64,000 nucleotides of DNA, from positions 992,001 to 1,056,000 of the forward strand of contig NW_025408670.1 of assembly GCF_020360975.1 (NCBI RefSeq). The letters run 5' to 3'. The position numbers and the translations under genes are program-made. This document shows positions 36,741 to 48,452 of the stretch, in pieces. The notes beneath the pieces were generated by a model. That model was not told the DNA's origin and searched no databases. It saw only the letters and a program-made list of their open reading frames with translations. The first letter of the stretch is position 1, and every line of letters starts with the position of its first letter. The stretch comes from Hirsutella rhossiliensis. Lineage: Eukaryota > Ascomycota > Sordariomycetes > Hypocreales > Ophiocordycipitaceae.

Positions 36741-39700
36741 ATAGGAATCTTACGCTAGCTATCTTAGGTATTATTATAGTTAGTCGGAATTATATTAGCC
36801 CCGCTATAAAGTAACCTTAGAAAGTAACTCCTTTATATATATAGGGTATATAGCGTTAATTAGTAGTATAAGCGTTTTTAGTTAATAGTTAATAGTTAAT
36901 TATATAATTATCTCCGACCTTATTTTATAATAATATCTTTTTAGGCTCTACCTTATTTTTCCGCTATAAGGCTTAGCGGGCTATATTTTATTAATGCCGG
37001 CTTTTAGCTAGGCCGGTAGTTAGGTTATTATACTAGCTTCGCGCTATACTTATTAAGTTACTAGTATAGGCCCTAGGATTTTATTTTCCCGGTTAAGGGG
37101 CCTAGACTAAGGTTAAAGGGAGGTCCTAATAAATTCGTCGCTAAGTCTAAGTAAGCGAGGTCTAGGCCGGCCTACTTATAGTAGGGCTAGACTACTAGTA
37201 TATTTATAAGCGCTTCTAAAAGCGCTAATTAACTAATTAATAAGTAGGTTAGCGTAGTTTACTAGTCTAACTAAAAATTAATCTTTATAAGGATATAAGT
37301 TACTAGCTAACGTTTATAATAAAGGGTATAAAAGATAATTTAATTATACTAACTTAGCGTGCTCTTAAGAAAGTAAGAAAGAGGAGAGCGACCGCGTGCT
37401 TTAATCTTAATAATATTAAGAGCTTTTAATAGAACCTATAATTAAAAGGTAATTTCTATATAAATTAAAAACCCTTAGTAACTAATATTATTTCTATTAT
37501 AAACTTAGGTCTCGAAGTAACTATAGATCTATAAAAGAAGATAGTTAGAACGAGCTAAGTAAGATTAAATAAGTTAAATAGTTATTACTTAAAAGTACTC
37601 TATATAAAGAGGAAAGACCTTAGTATAATAATTCTAAGTAAGAAGAGTAGTAGTAATAAGGGAAAGTTATAGAAGAGTAGTTAAAAAGAGGTTAATAATA
37701 TTTAATAGCTTTTTAGTTTTAAGTTTAGCGGTCTTATAAGATATAATAAGAAAGAAGAGTTAGTTATAAAAAGAAAAGATAAGAGGTAGCGGTCTAGAAA
37801 AATAAAGAAGGTAGAGAAGAAAAGAAAAAAAAAGGAATAAAAAGAGTAAAGAGGGGAAGAAAAAAGTAGAGATTAAATAGCTCCTTAATCGATAACTAGT
37901 AAAAGAAGCTATTTAAGCGTAACCCTCAAATACGCTTAAGACCTTACCGCTATAGAGGCTAGCTAAAGTAACTAATAACCGCGCGCTTTAATAACTATTT
38001 ATTCCTCTCGCTATACCCTTTTTTTTCCTTTCTTTTTCTTCCTTTTATATATATATATATATATATATATACTTTATACGCTTCCTTACTTATAACAATC
38101 CCTTTTATTAATATAACTCTTATATATATATATATATAACCCTCTTAGCCTCTTAGCGTTATAACTTAAAACTACTTACCTTAACTATTTAATCTTAACC
38201 TTTCCTTCTCTTTTACTTACTCTACCCTTTCCTAAGATATAGCGGCGAACCTAAATAGTATCCTAGGCCCGGCTATAGACCTCCTTAAGAATACTACTAT
38301 TTTCTTTATTATACTACTATTTAGGAGTAGGAGTCTTATTTTACTTATTTACTATAGTAAAGTTAAAGTAAAAGGTAGTAAAAGGCGCTTTTACGCTAAA
38401 GATAAGGAAAAGTTTATAGACTAAGACTAACGAGATATTTATAAGTAAAAGCAACCTCCTTAGTATATTTATAGAGATCGTTAGTACTTAATACTAATAG
38501 GCCTTATTAAATAGTAGGATACTACCCTTAAAAACGCTTAGATAATATATAAAGGCGTTAAAAAGATAAATAGATTTACTAAGAATAAGGCCTGCTAAGA
38601 AAGTATATTATTAATATATATAACTTTCTTTATAAAGCTATCGATAAATAATAAGCTATAAGCTTTAGCCTTAGCGCGATAATTAAGATCTTAATAAGAG
38701 GTATTAAGAACGTAGTATACCTCTTACCTTACCTACTATTAGTTTATACTAACTATTAAGGGGAACCTATCGAAGATATAGAAGATAGATATATAAAGTA
38801 CTATAAATACTTAAATAATAAGGAGTATTTAATTAAGTTTACTACTCCTACCTTTAACCTTAATTACTTTATATATAAATAAATATATATAACTAAAGTT
38901 ATTAACTTTTTAATAGGATTAAATAAAGGGGGACTTTACTAAGGAGCGTTCTTTTAGGACTATAAGGAAGGAAACTTAGTTATTTTTAAATACTTAGAAA
39001 GAGAAATAGTATACTAGACTCTATATATTCCTATAAGTATAGCGGTAGTTTCTTTATATCCTTTAAGTTCCTTATAACTTTATATATACGCTAATCCCTT
39101 ATACTACTTAGTTAAAAGGGTAGGAATATAGCTACTTAGCCTTAATAATAATCTAATACTAGGTTAAAGGTATAGTTAAGCTATGCCTTAAGATAATTAA
39201 GTAGTAATACCTAAAGGTTAAAGTAATTCTAAAGTAAAGGTATAAGGTAATATAAGAAGCCTTATAAATAAATAAAATCTTATACTAAGACTAGTATTTC
39301 TTTAAGCTAGATAAGAAGATAAGTATAAAAGGCTATATTAATAGGCTAATATATAGAATCTAAGCTATTATAGTAAATAAACTTAATTATATATAAGCGA
39401 TATTATAGGGTAGTAGAGTTTCTTAGTAGTTTAATAGTAAGGTTAAATAACTATAAAAAATACTATTTAATTAAGGTTTAATAACTTTTAGCGGAGTCTT
39501 TATTATAAGGATTCTTAGGTATAAACGGATTTACTAATATAACTATATTATCCTAGGAGATTAAGAAAAATAAGACCTCTAAGAAGTCCTAAAAGTAATT
39601 AACCTCTTAGGTAGGCTTAGCGGATAAAAACTACTACTTTAAAGAGATATAAAACTAGCTTATATAGTAAGGAGAGTAAGAAAAGGGCTAACTACGCTAG

Positions 39701-41154
39701 CTACCTTTATAAAGTAACCTAACTTAATTACTTAGGCTATATACGGTTTCTTTATAGACCTCCTCCCTAAAAAGACTCCTAACTATTTAATTAGGCTATT
39801 AAGAATTAAGAATAGGCCTAGACCTTTATTACTTTAAGCGTCGACTAAATTAAGCTCCTTATTTAAACTAAGTAGCCTTTCCCTAAGTAACCTTAAGATA
39901 AGATCCTTACCTTAAAGTCTATAAAGGAGAGAGCTAAGCGCCCTTACTAGTCTCTTTATCTATATAAAAATAACGCCTTTATTCTCCTTCTTAGATATAT
40001 AGCTAATTAAGCTTACTTCTTACCCGCTATTAATAACTCCTTTAAATATATAGAGGAGCAAAAGACTTTTAACTATACCCCTACTAATAACTTAATAAGA
40101 AGCTAGTAGGGACGAAAGGTAGATAGTATAGCTACTAACTTACCCTAGGACTCTAAAATTACTAAGCGCTTAGTTAATTACCTTAAGGCTAAAGACTTTA
40201 GTAACGCTTATAGCGCGCCTTATTACTCCCTAGAAATAAAGTATAGTAATAGCCTCTTTAGCTATAGTCCTTATAAGGTTTATACTAAGCTTTAAACCCT
40301 CTTAGGTTAAAGGAGTTAAAAACCTAGGAATATATTAAAACTACTACTAAGATATTAATAACTATAATTCTATATATTTATATAAGACTACTAGTAACGC
40401 GATAATAATTAGTCTATAAGACTCTATAGCTTATTTAATCTAGCTATACTTAAAGCTATAAACTAGTAAAAACGCTAACTACTTTATTTCCTTAATACCC
40501 TTAAGAATAATAAGCGCGAATACTTAGGAGTATATATAAGGGGTAGTAGATAATTATCTAAAGAAAGAAGTATATAAGTAAAGATAAGAAAGAGCTAAAT
40601 AAGAAGCTTATAGGTAAAAGTAAGAATAAATAATATAAAGGGAAGGGATTATAGTAAAGGAGAAAAGTTCTATTAATAGTTTATTTACTTACTTATATAC
40701 TTAGGAAGAGAGCCTTACTTATTATTATCGCGCCCTTTCTATTAGTATCTTAGGTTAAAAAGTTACTAGGGAGGAGTTTAACTAATAAGATTATACCCTT
40801 ATAGATATTAGCCTATTAAAAGGATAAGACCCTTAGCGCTCCTTATTTAACTTCCCTCTAAGTATACTTAAAGGCTTTATAAAGGCCTAAATTATCTAAT
40901 TAAGTATCTTCCTTAATTATAATTAATTCGAATTTTTATTTTTCCCTTTTAAAGTAAAAGCTATTAGTTACGCGACTTTAATAGAAATAAAAAGGTATAA
41001 AGTAAAGAAATCTCTAAGACTTATATTAATAACCTAAGACCCTTAGAGCTATATAAAGGACCGATAATTAAATAATTATATAGTTAATTACTTTACTAAT
41101 CCTTAGCTATATACTATATATACTTTAAGTATATACCCTTATCCTTATTAAACT
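36741..41154 (+). mobile_element. Element with LINE ends but a different interior
   Basis: Its first about 540 bp match the LINE 5' region (14561-15090) and its last about 365 bp match the LINE 3' end (27870-28229), both in the same orientation. The 3.5 kb between them do not read as LINE ORF1 or ORF2: I see no endonuclease or reverse transcriptase motif. A readable plus-strand frame with RIP stops spans about 38230-40780 (for example LNKGGLY and KEGNLVIFKYLEREIVYQTL near 38925-39020), which I do not recognise. The simplest reading is a non-autonomous derivative using the LINE machinery; chance juxtaposition of fragments is the alternative. Confidence 0.45.
38045..38073. repeat. AT dinucleotide microsatellite
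   Basis: This is a run of about 14 TA units, with a shorter run at 38130-38143. It is simple sequence within the interior of the element at 36741-41154. Confidence 0.9.
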
Positions 41155-43952
41155 ACCTTAGCTAACTACTTCCCTTACTAAGGCGACCTAGGAAAGGGAG
41201 AGAACTTATAATAATAAGACTATAGTATCGACTAAACTAAACTTAAACTAAGCGTAAACCTCGCCGCTTAAACTATAGACTAAATAGAACTAATAAGACC
41301 TAACTAAGCTAGCCTTAATAGCTATAAAATAAGACCTACTACTAAAAGACTATAACTAAATAAGACTTAACTTAAAACTAAACTAAGATAGAGCTAATAA
41401 CTAGCCCTTAAATTATAACCCTAGCTTAACTTATTAATAGTAACGTCCGCCTTACTATTATAGTAGGAATAATAAGACCTCCTTAGGGTAGTATATAGGG
41501 TATAATAGGGAGTAACCTAAGACTTATAAGGTATATAGGGACTACTACTACTATAAGAAGCTTAATAATAGCTAGCTAAGCTTAACCTTAAACCTAAACT
41601 AAAGCTAGCTTAAATAGCTAACTTATAAGATAAAGTAATAACTAAGGTCTATACTAAGGTAGGACCTATACTAGCGGCGGCGTAAAGGCGTTTACTATAG
41701 CCTATACTATAATTATAGATCTAATCGAGGTTAAGACTAACGATAATCTTAGCTAAGACTAAACCGCGATAGCTATAAAAACGCTACTAAATAAAGTTAA
41801 GAGTAGTAATAAGGTTACTAAGCGATATAAGATAGAGATACTTTAAGGTAAGCTTAGTAATAAGAGAACTACTAGGCTATAGCTTAGCGTTAGAGCTAAT
41901 AAAGGGTAATATAGTAGGATCCTATACTATCTTTAAAATAACTATAAGTATAAGGATAGTAGTAGACTCCTTACCCTTAGCTTTAAATAAAGCTTTAAAT
42001 ATAATAGCTACCTTACCCTTACCTTTACCCTTACCCTTCCCTTTATTAAAAGGGGCTAGGGCTAGACTAGGCTTAATAAGATTAAAACTATTATCCTTAC
42101 TATTATAGTTATTACTAGCGATAAGATAAAAATAGTTAGCGAGATCGTTAACTACTATAAGAGTATTTTAGGTAACTAAGAGTAACTTAAGCCTAACTTA
42201 GGCTAGGGTCTTAATAGTATCGCTAAACTTACTTAGGTACTTTTCTAAGGACTTATATATATAGTAGGTATTATCTATAAAATAAGTAAAAGCTAAGGTA
42301 AGCGTTTTAATATTCTTAGTAACTATAGCTAAACTAAGGGTAAACTCGCTTAACGCGCCCTTACCCTTAGCGGCGGGGGCCTTTTAACTAGTATAAATAT
42401 AAGTTTCTAAAGTAGCGCGGTAAAAGAGCTCTTATACTAAGCCCTTAATAAAGGAGGGGCTATTAACCTTAGACTAAGCTTAGTAAAGGGTATAAGTAGC
42501 CTCCTTACCCTTAGAGGTAATCTAAAATATAGATTAGTACTAAACTTAAACTATACTATAGTAGGGCGGGGTTACTTACTTAGTAATAAGACTAGTTAAA
42601 GTTAATATAAGCGATATACGCTTTAGCTTTTATAGCTAGTAAAGTTAGTAAAAAGTATTAAAGGTAGGACTAACCTAAGATAAGACTAGGACTAATACTT
42701 ATAGGACTAGTTTTAATAGCTAGTAAAGGACTTATAAGTAAGCTTATTAATAAGACGCTTAATATATATAAAATATAAGATAAAGCGCTTTAAACCTACT
42801 ATAGTAGCGACCTTCTTATAAGGAGGGGGCTTAAAAGGGGGCGAGCCGCTACTACCTAAGTTAGCTTCCTAGTTAGATATTATAAAATAAAGTTAAGAGA
42901 TCTAGGTATAGTACTAGTAAGACCTAGGGATAGGGAAATAAGATAGGTAGGATTCTAAGCCTATATAAAGGATAATAGATAAAGAGGTAAGAGAAGGTAG
43001 GAATAAAACCGCGGGGGGAGGGCAGGTATATATATATATAAGCTAGGCGCGCGCAATTAGTAACTACGCGATAGACGGTAAATATAGGGCGCCGCGCCCT
43101 TAATTAAGAAGTCGCGTAGCTAGATAGGAACCGATTTTCGATTAGCGGAGCCGGCCGACTAAATTTCGATTAGCTGGCCCTACCTAAGAGCGACCTATAC
43201 TAGCGCCCGGCCCGATAACCGGATATTACCTACCCTACTAACTAACTAACTAATAGGCCGACGCGATTACGGCTACGCGGTAGTAACGTAGGAGCTATAG
43301 GGAACGGAGGCGCCTATAAGTTAAGCCCTTAAAGAGAGACTACTACCTATAACCCTAGGCCTAGGCTAGTAAGCCTAGGCCGCGGCCGCTTAGGATAAAA
43401 GTAGCTATAGCTTAAGAGGGCCTACGCTAAAATATAAACGTATAAGAGAAGCCCGCGGTAGCTAGTATAAATTTCCTATATACTACTACTAAGACCTCGT
43501 TTAAGGCGGACCTATACTAAAAGAGGGGAGGGTTTTCCCTTAAGTACTTTAGTTTTTCCCTCTTATTTAATATTAAAGTTCTAAATACCTCTAGCTAAGT
43601 CCTTAGTATAATCTTAATAAAAATAGTATAGTTAAGAGGAAAGAGTAATAAGGGCGCGCTAGTAAGTTATTTACCTCTTAGCTATATACTAAGGTATAAG
43701 ATTAACGTTATAAAGAACCGCTTATAAAGAGAAGGGTAGGGACCTTATATAAAGGTATTTACCCTTAGTATAGGTCTAGGTATTAGCTTAGACCTTAGCT
43801 AATAGTATTATAAGGCAAGGTAGGCTATATATATAAATATATATTTAATAGCGGTAAGCGTAGTATATAATTAAATCCTATATAGCGTATTATTATAATA
43901 TAATAAAAGGCACTTATAGTATATCCTTTTACTTACCTTATTATAACGCTGT
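41155..43952. repeat. Unresolved RIP-mutated sequence, CpG-rich in part
   Basis: CpA/TpG are depleted throughout but CpG is common, with a notably GC-rich stretch at 43020-43220. Minus-strand frames near 41900-42800 are rich in Lys, Ser and Pro codons and might be an ORF1-type protein, but I see no diagnostic motif. About 43480-43600 is the inverted copy of 36600-36725. No gene, LTR or inverted-repeat end could be fixed. Confidence 0.4.
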
Positions 43953-44267
43953 TTTTTATATTTATTTAGTATCTTAATTAATAAAGAAGATTTTATTTAA
44001 AGAAGCTATTAATATCCTCTTAACTACTTAAGCTTTCTACTAGTTTTTCCCTTTTATTTTAGCTATTACTAGTATATCTATCTTATTTCTTACTACCTTT
44101 ATAAGAAGCTATTACTACTTTTACTTCCTATCTTACCCTTACCCTTTTCTCTATACCTCCTTTTAGCTCTTTCTTCTTTTTTTTATACTAAGCGTCTTTA
44201 GCTTCCTAGGTCCCTCTTACTAAGGGATATCTTTAAAAACTATAAAATTAAGCTATACTTTATAATA
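43953..44267 (-). repeat. Copia-2 LTR-like repeat, left copy
   Basis: It matches 53919-54230 in the same orientation over about 310 bp; shared blocks include ATCTTAATTAATAAAGAAGA and CCCTCTTACTAAGGGATATC. The right copy lies at the 3' end of a minus-strand Copia, so this is probably a solo or truncated LTR. It is more heavily RIP-mutated than the right copy. Confidence 0.65.
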
Positions 44268-44269
44268 TT

Positions 44270-44545
44270 ACTAGCCCTTCTATCTTATCTCTTACTACCT
44301 TTATAAGAAGCTATTACTATTATAAAAACTATTATACTATATAAGTAAAAGTAAAACGCGCTTTAATAAGTATACTATAAATAATATATATTTAATAACT
44401 ATAACTTTATAATAATTACTACTTTTACTTTCCTACCCTCCTCTTTATACTTCTTTTTTTCTTTTTATACTAGTGTTTTTAGCTTCTTATATCCCTCTTA
44501 ATTAAGGATTTCTTTAAGAACTATAAAATTAAACTATACTTTATA
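44270..44545 (-). repeat. Partial third copy of the same repeat
   Basis: It repeats the second half of 43953-44267 (from TATCTTATCTCTTACTACC to the ACTATAAAATTAAACTATAC end) with an internal insertion, in tandem and the same orientation. It is probably the remains of a nested or tandemly duplicated LTR. Confidence 0.55.
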
Positions 44546-44815
44546 ATAATTATAAAATATAGTAAAATATTAAAAAAAGAAAAGTAAAAGAAAAGAAAAA
44601 ATAATTAAGGGTTAAAACTATTATTTTATAATACTAAAGTACTATAAGCTATAATACTTAATACTATTAAATAATAGTATTAAAATAAATTCTAGTTATT
44701 TTATATATATAAGAGGTAATTACTTATAATATTTTTAAATTTTAATAAATACTATATAAGTAAAGCTAGTTAATTTTATATAAAGCAGTACTATTTTTAC
44801 TAAGTATAAGGTAGG

Positions 44816-45374
44816 TATAAGGAAAGGTGTTTTCCTACTATAAATAAAGTAGCTATAATATTCTCTCCCGATTATATAAGCTAATAGTAGTATATTAATT
44901 ATAGAAAAATTACTATATAATAAAGTAAGGAAAGCTTATTACTTTTTATATTATTATTTATTAAGCGGACTACTAGTTATCGTTTAATCGGGAATAAAAG
45001 AAATAACGCTTAGCGTAAAATAAGCTTAAAATATACTAAGATCCCTAATATAATAAGCCTCCTTTAAATATAAATAATATAAGAACTAAGACACCTATAG
45101 TTATATAAAAATCATTACTAAATCCGTTAGATAGAGGACTTCCTAGAAGCTAAAGTTCGGTCTTAATAGGTACCCTCGTTTAGCTATAATTATCTATAAA
45201 AGACTAGACGTCCGCCGATAAATAGATAGAGAATTATTAACTTTATTACCTCTTCTATATACTAATATACTACTAATAAATTCCACTAAAAATCCTACCT
45301 TATACTCCTTCTTCCTCTCTATTATATAGTATTACGTAATTCCTTAATTTCCTAAAATTCCGCTATTTCTTATA
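44816..45374 (+). repeat. Copia LTR-like repeat, second copy
   Basis: This is the reverse-complement counterpart of 4905-5462, starting TATAAGGAAAGGTG and ending CTTATA. It is interrupted by small indels. No internal Copia domain adjoins it on either side and no target duplication was found, so a solo or truncated LTR is likely. It sits just inside the right edge of the AT-rich block. Confidence 0.5.
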
Positions 45375-45672
45375 TACCTTTAGAGTAGGTATAAGCTAAA
45401 GGTAAGGGTAGGATAGTAGTTAATATATATTATATATTACTATCTTCCTTCTTCCTACCCTAGACCTAAGCCCTTATTTATATCCGCTTTCTTTCGTATA
45501 GGGTTAAGGGGGGCTAGGGACTCCTAGCCTCCTCGACTAGAGACGTTGTAGTCTTTAATAGCAGCGTTATCAGCTCCCTTGTTAGCCCAGCTACCCATGG
45601 GTGACCTGGCTGACTCAGCCGAGAAACGTTCTTCGCGACAGTACGCACTTCAATTAGTTAAAGAATTCCCTA
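45375..45672. other. Boundary between RIP block and gene island
   Basis: CpA/TpG depletion stops at about 45530. From there to the transposon at 45673 lie about 140 bp of normal composition with no recognisable feature. The last two bases (TA, 45671-45672) are the left target-site duplication of the transposon. Confidence 0.7.
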
Positions 45673-45773
45673 CCCGTTGATCTTGGTGTGGGGCCACAGC
45701 AGCCCAACTAAGTGTCTTCGCCACTTAGTTGGCCCAAAAAATCCGGCACAGCCCAAAAAATCCGGCACAGCAG
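45673..45773 (+). repeat. Left terminal inverted repeat with hairpin and 19-bp repeats
   Basis: The hairpin is CCAACTAAGTG (45704-45714), a 7-base loop TCTTCGC, and CACTTAGTTGG (45722-45732). Two direct copies of CCCAAAAAATCCGGCACAG follow at 45733-45751 and 45752-45770. Subterminal direct repeats are typical transposase-binding sites; the hairpin's role is unknown. Confidence 0.95.
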
Positions 45774-46043
45774 GGTCCTCAATTTGGGGTGCAAAATCAA
45801 GGAAATTCTACGCTTCGCTTCATGGTGCCGTCAATGCGACTTCAAATAGCTAAAATATACATGTGATCAATAGCTGCGGATCACCTAAAGACGCAAGTAA
45901 CAACGAAAAGTGAAAAATATCACGTCTTTGGGCCTATTTAGGAGCTGCCGCCTTCCAGTCGAAGAGATAGGAAGACCGCGTTTGTGAGTCCAAATAGACG
46001 TATTATGTAGTAATTTCGCCTGTTGTGCGTCTCTGAGAAATAT

Positions 46044-48274
46044 TTATCCATACCTGTGTTCCTGGAGCGTCTGCTGTATCTTGTTGGACGATCGGGTGCG
46101 CGGTCGAGGGCATGGTGTATCGACTACCGCTTCAACCGCTGCTAACGGCGGCGATGAGGGTATATTCTCTTGCGTGTCGAGTAAATTGTCCTCGTCTTCA
46201 TCGTCGGCGCCATCCTCACTATGTTTGTCAAGATCGAGGCCTGTGAAATAGACGGTATCGTCACTGCCGGGCAACGACGACATATCTGTAAGTGGGCGAG
46301 GTCGGGTGCGCGCGCCCTGACATCTCTGGCGGAGTTATTTCTCTCGTGGTATCATAGAAAAGGATTCCTGGATGGCTCTTTGAGCTCCCGCATGAGGGTA
46401 TCGCAACTTTGCTCCAGAGTGTAGAACTCAACGTCTCGTCCCGTAAACTCTAGCCAGGGCTTAAAGTTCAATGTCTTGACTCTGCCATTGACTAACTGCT
46501 TCTTCCCGACTTTATAGTCTTCTCGGATCTTCTGCATCTCTCCACGAACTCGTTTAAGATGCATCCTTATCTCCTGGCGCGTTTGAAGCCGGGTTTGCTT
46601 TGCCTGGAGCTCCTCATACTCCCGGTGATGTCGGCCATGCTGGAGCTCGTGATAAACTCTCCGCGCGGCCTGACAATCTTGCCTCTCTTCATTCGATTCG
46701 CATACGCCTGGGTTCGGCTATTCTTATCGCTGACTATGCCCTGGGAATGTGACGCCATCGCGATAGACTCGGTGTTCACTTTCGCAAGAACCCGCAAGTT
46801 TTCTCGTGATGGCGAGCTCATGAGGGGCCCATACCGTTGCCGGATATCATTGAGGGCATCCGCGGCGACTTGGAAACGCGTCTCCGAGGGTAGGAGCGAG
46901 GCGTATGCAGGATTGATCGGCTGCTGTTGTCGTAGCTGCTCGTGGAGGATCTTGGTGATCACCGGCGCTGGGTCGACAGGAAAGAGGCCTGTTTTTCAAA
47001 TGCCGCCATAATGTTATGCCGCGTGAAGCCAGCCTCATATACGTCCTGAAAAGCTGTGGGAAGTTGACCCGCGAAAATGATATGTTGCCTTCTGCGAGCG
47101 ACTTCCGAAGCGCTGATGTGCTGACTTTAGTGGCTGGAATACCCCAACATCAAGCGGCTGCATGAGGTGGGTGGAATGTGGAGGAAAATAGCAATGATGA
47201 TATCAAACTTGATACAATACTCAGCAAAGTCAAGGGTGGTATGCCCTGTAAAGCCATCCACAACAAGCAATCGGTAGATCTTCTCGTCGTCAGGCCGTTG
47301 GTTTGGCGGCGCCTCCACGCGACTCATCCCCATGTTGGGGCGCCGAAGATGCTCGTCACAGCCGAACCACTCTTCCAGCGAATTTCCTGACTGTTTTGCT
47401 TGCGCTGACGATGCCCAAGACCAGCAGTTGAAATGCCTTGCCCACTCAAGGTGTATCTCTGCGTTGGAAAAGCCAGTTGGCGACTGGGCAAACCGTACGC
47501 CTGTCATGATGTCGATGCCGGCCCAGTTGGTGGTAGGGTAATGTTGGAAAACAAGCCAGGGTGGAAGAGAGTCCCCCACTGCGTTAACTGAGGCAATTAC
47601 CGTGCAGGATTCTCGGTTTGCTGGGTCTAAAACTCGGGGCCGGGTGCTCTTGACTCTAGTGGTGCGCGTGATGAGAACTTGATGCGTTCTCGCAGGCACC
47701 CAATGCGTATTCCGGCCTCGTCTTCATTCCAGATCTCTGAACTGCCAATACGGTAGCTGGTGATGATTTCTCGAAGCTTTGAGTAGAAAAATTCGACTTC
47801 TTCTACCCGTGGGCTTCAAAGGACTTCCGGGCTCGTTCAACTGCTTTGAGATACGTCTTCGCGATCGCAGGATGACTTCCGCGCCAATTGTCAAGCCAAC
47901 TTGACGAGACCGGGCGGGCATTGGGATCTCGACGCATTCTTATTGCATTTGCAACAGCTTCAAGTTGCTCTCTCGTGGCGGGCATGCCGGTGCGTTCCAT
48001 CCACTGTACATACGCAACCAGGGCGTCGTCTTCGTCCTCCGTCAGCGCCAATGGACGCCCTGGAGCACGGAAAGGGGTTTCTTATGAAATTAATGGCTCT
48101 CTGTACGGATGAGCTCTTCACATTGTAACGGATGGCCGCATCTCGCACGGAAAGAGGCGTTCTTTTTGGTGTTGTTGAGCGACGAACATCGGCTCTGGGG
48201 TCGCGACGAGACGCCAGAACGGCTTTTGCTGCCTCCAGGGTAGCCATGTTATCTGTCATAATGTATTCCGGCAA
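46044..48274 (-). pseudogene. Frameshifted pogo-like (CENP-B/DDE_1-type) transposase
   Basis: The minus strand carries transposase pieces in successive frames. First comes an N-terminal helix-turn-helix (PLSVRDAAIRYNVKSSSVQR, near 48150), then a Tc5/CENP-B-type DNA-binding segment (VSSSWLDNWRGSHP) near 47890-47930. The catalytic core follows, with N-E-D-E-A-G-I-R-I-G (Asp codon 47720-47722), VVDGFTGHT (Asp codon 47256-47258) and QPLDVGVFQ (Asp codon 47149-47151). A C-terminal region with a basic stretch and an acidic tail (D-D-E-D-E-D-N near 46190) ends it. At least six frame changes occur (about 48060, 47805, 47695, 47160, 46985, 46600), so no full protein can be made. The changes are indels, not RIP stops. 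All three catalytic Asp codons survive. Confidence 0.85.
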
Positions 48275-48349
48275 AAAGATACGTAAATAAAGTCAAGTTG
48301 CGCGAGAAAACGCGGTTGAGATGCATAGGGTTGACGTTTTGGAGGTGGG

Positions 48350-48450
48350 CTGCTGTGCCGGATTTTTTGGGCTGTGCCGGATTTTTTGGGCCAACTAAGT
48401 GGCGAAGACACTTAGTTGGGCTGCTGTGGCCCCACACCAAGATCAACGGG
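48350..48450 (-). repeat. Right terminal inverted repeat
   Basis: This is the exact reverse complement of 45673-45773 over 101 bp, with the same hairpin and two 19-bp units. It is followed by the TA target duplication at 48451-48452. Confidence 0.95.
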
Positions 48451-48452
48451 TA

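Larger units (their letters stand above)
1490..45530. repeat. RIP-mutated AT-rich block of nested retroelements
   Basis: Over about 44 kb CpA and TpG are nearly absent and TpA is in great excess, whereas CpG remains common (for example around 43020-43220). That pattern is expected of fungal repeat-induced point mutation, which converts C to T at CpA on either strand. Coding remnants of Copia, Gypsy and LINE families are readable in frame but are broken by TAA and TAG codons at positions where CAA, CAG or TGG are expected, and catalytic Asp codons often read Asn. A few short patches (3405-3930 and parts of Gypsy copy 1) keep more CpA/TpG. Confidence 0.93.
45673..48450 (-). mobile_element. Pogo-like DNA transposon with structured inverted repeats
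   Basis: The element is 2778 bp, flanked by TA (45671-45672 and 48451-48452). Its 101-bp terminal inverted repeats (45673-45773 and 48350-48450) are perfectly identical. Each begins CCCGTTGATC, contains an 11-bp-stem hairpin and ends with two tandem copies of a 19-bp unit. The minus strand carries a frameshifted DDE transposase. Base composition is normal with no RIP signature. TA duplication, inverted repeats and transposase type fit the Tc1/mariner-pogo group. A related short element lies at 49490-49804. Confidence 0.92.

Noticed and set aside
36741..37280. 36741-37280 and 14561-15090 as the LTR pair of one 22-kb element
   Set aside because: The sequence between them contains a LINE with its own 3' end and two unrelated Gypsy elements, and no target duplication was found; shared LINE 5' ends explain the repeat better.
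1490..45530. AT-rich block as mitochondrial DNA
   Set aside because: It is made of nuclear LTR and LINE elements with CpA-specific depletion and target duplications; no mitochondrial genes are seen.
45541..45660. Possible tRNA-like folding near the RIP boundary
   Set aside because: I could not build a cloverleaf with conserved T-loop and D-loop bases.
45733..45770. Short repeats with spacers resembling a CRISPR array
   Set aside because: There are only two directly adjacent 19-bp units without spacers inside a transposon inverted repeat; the DNA is fungal.
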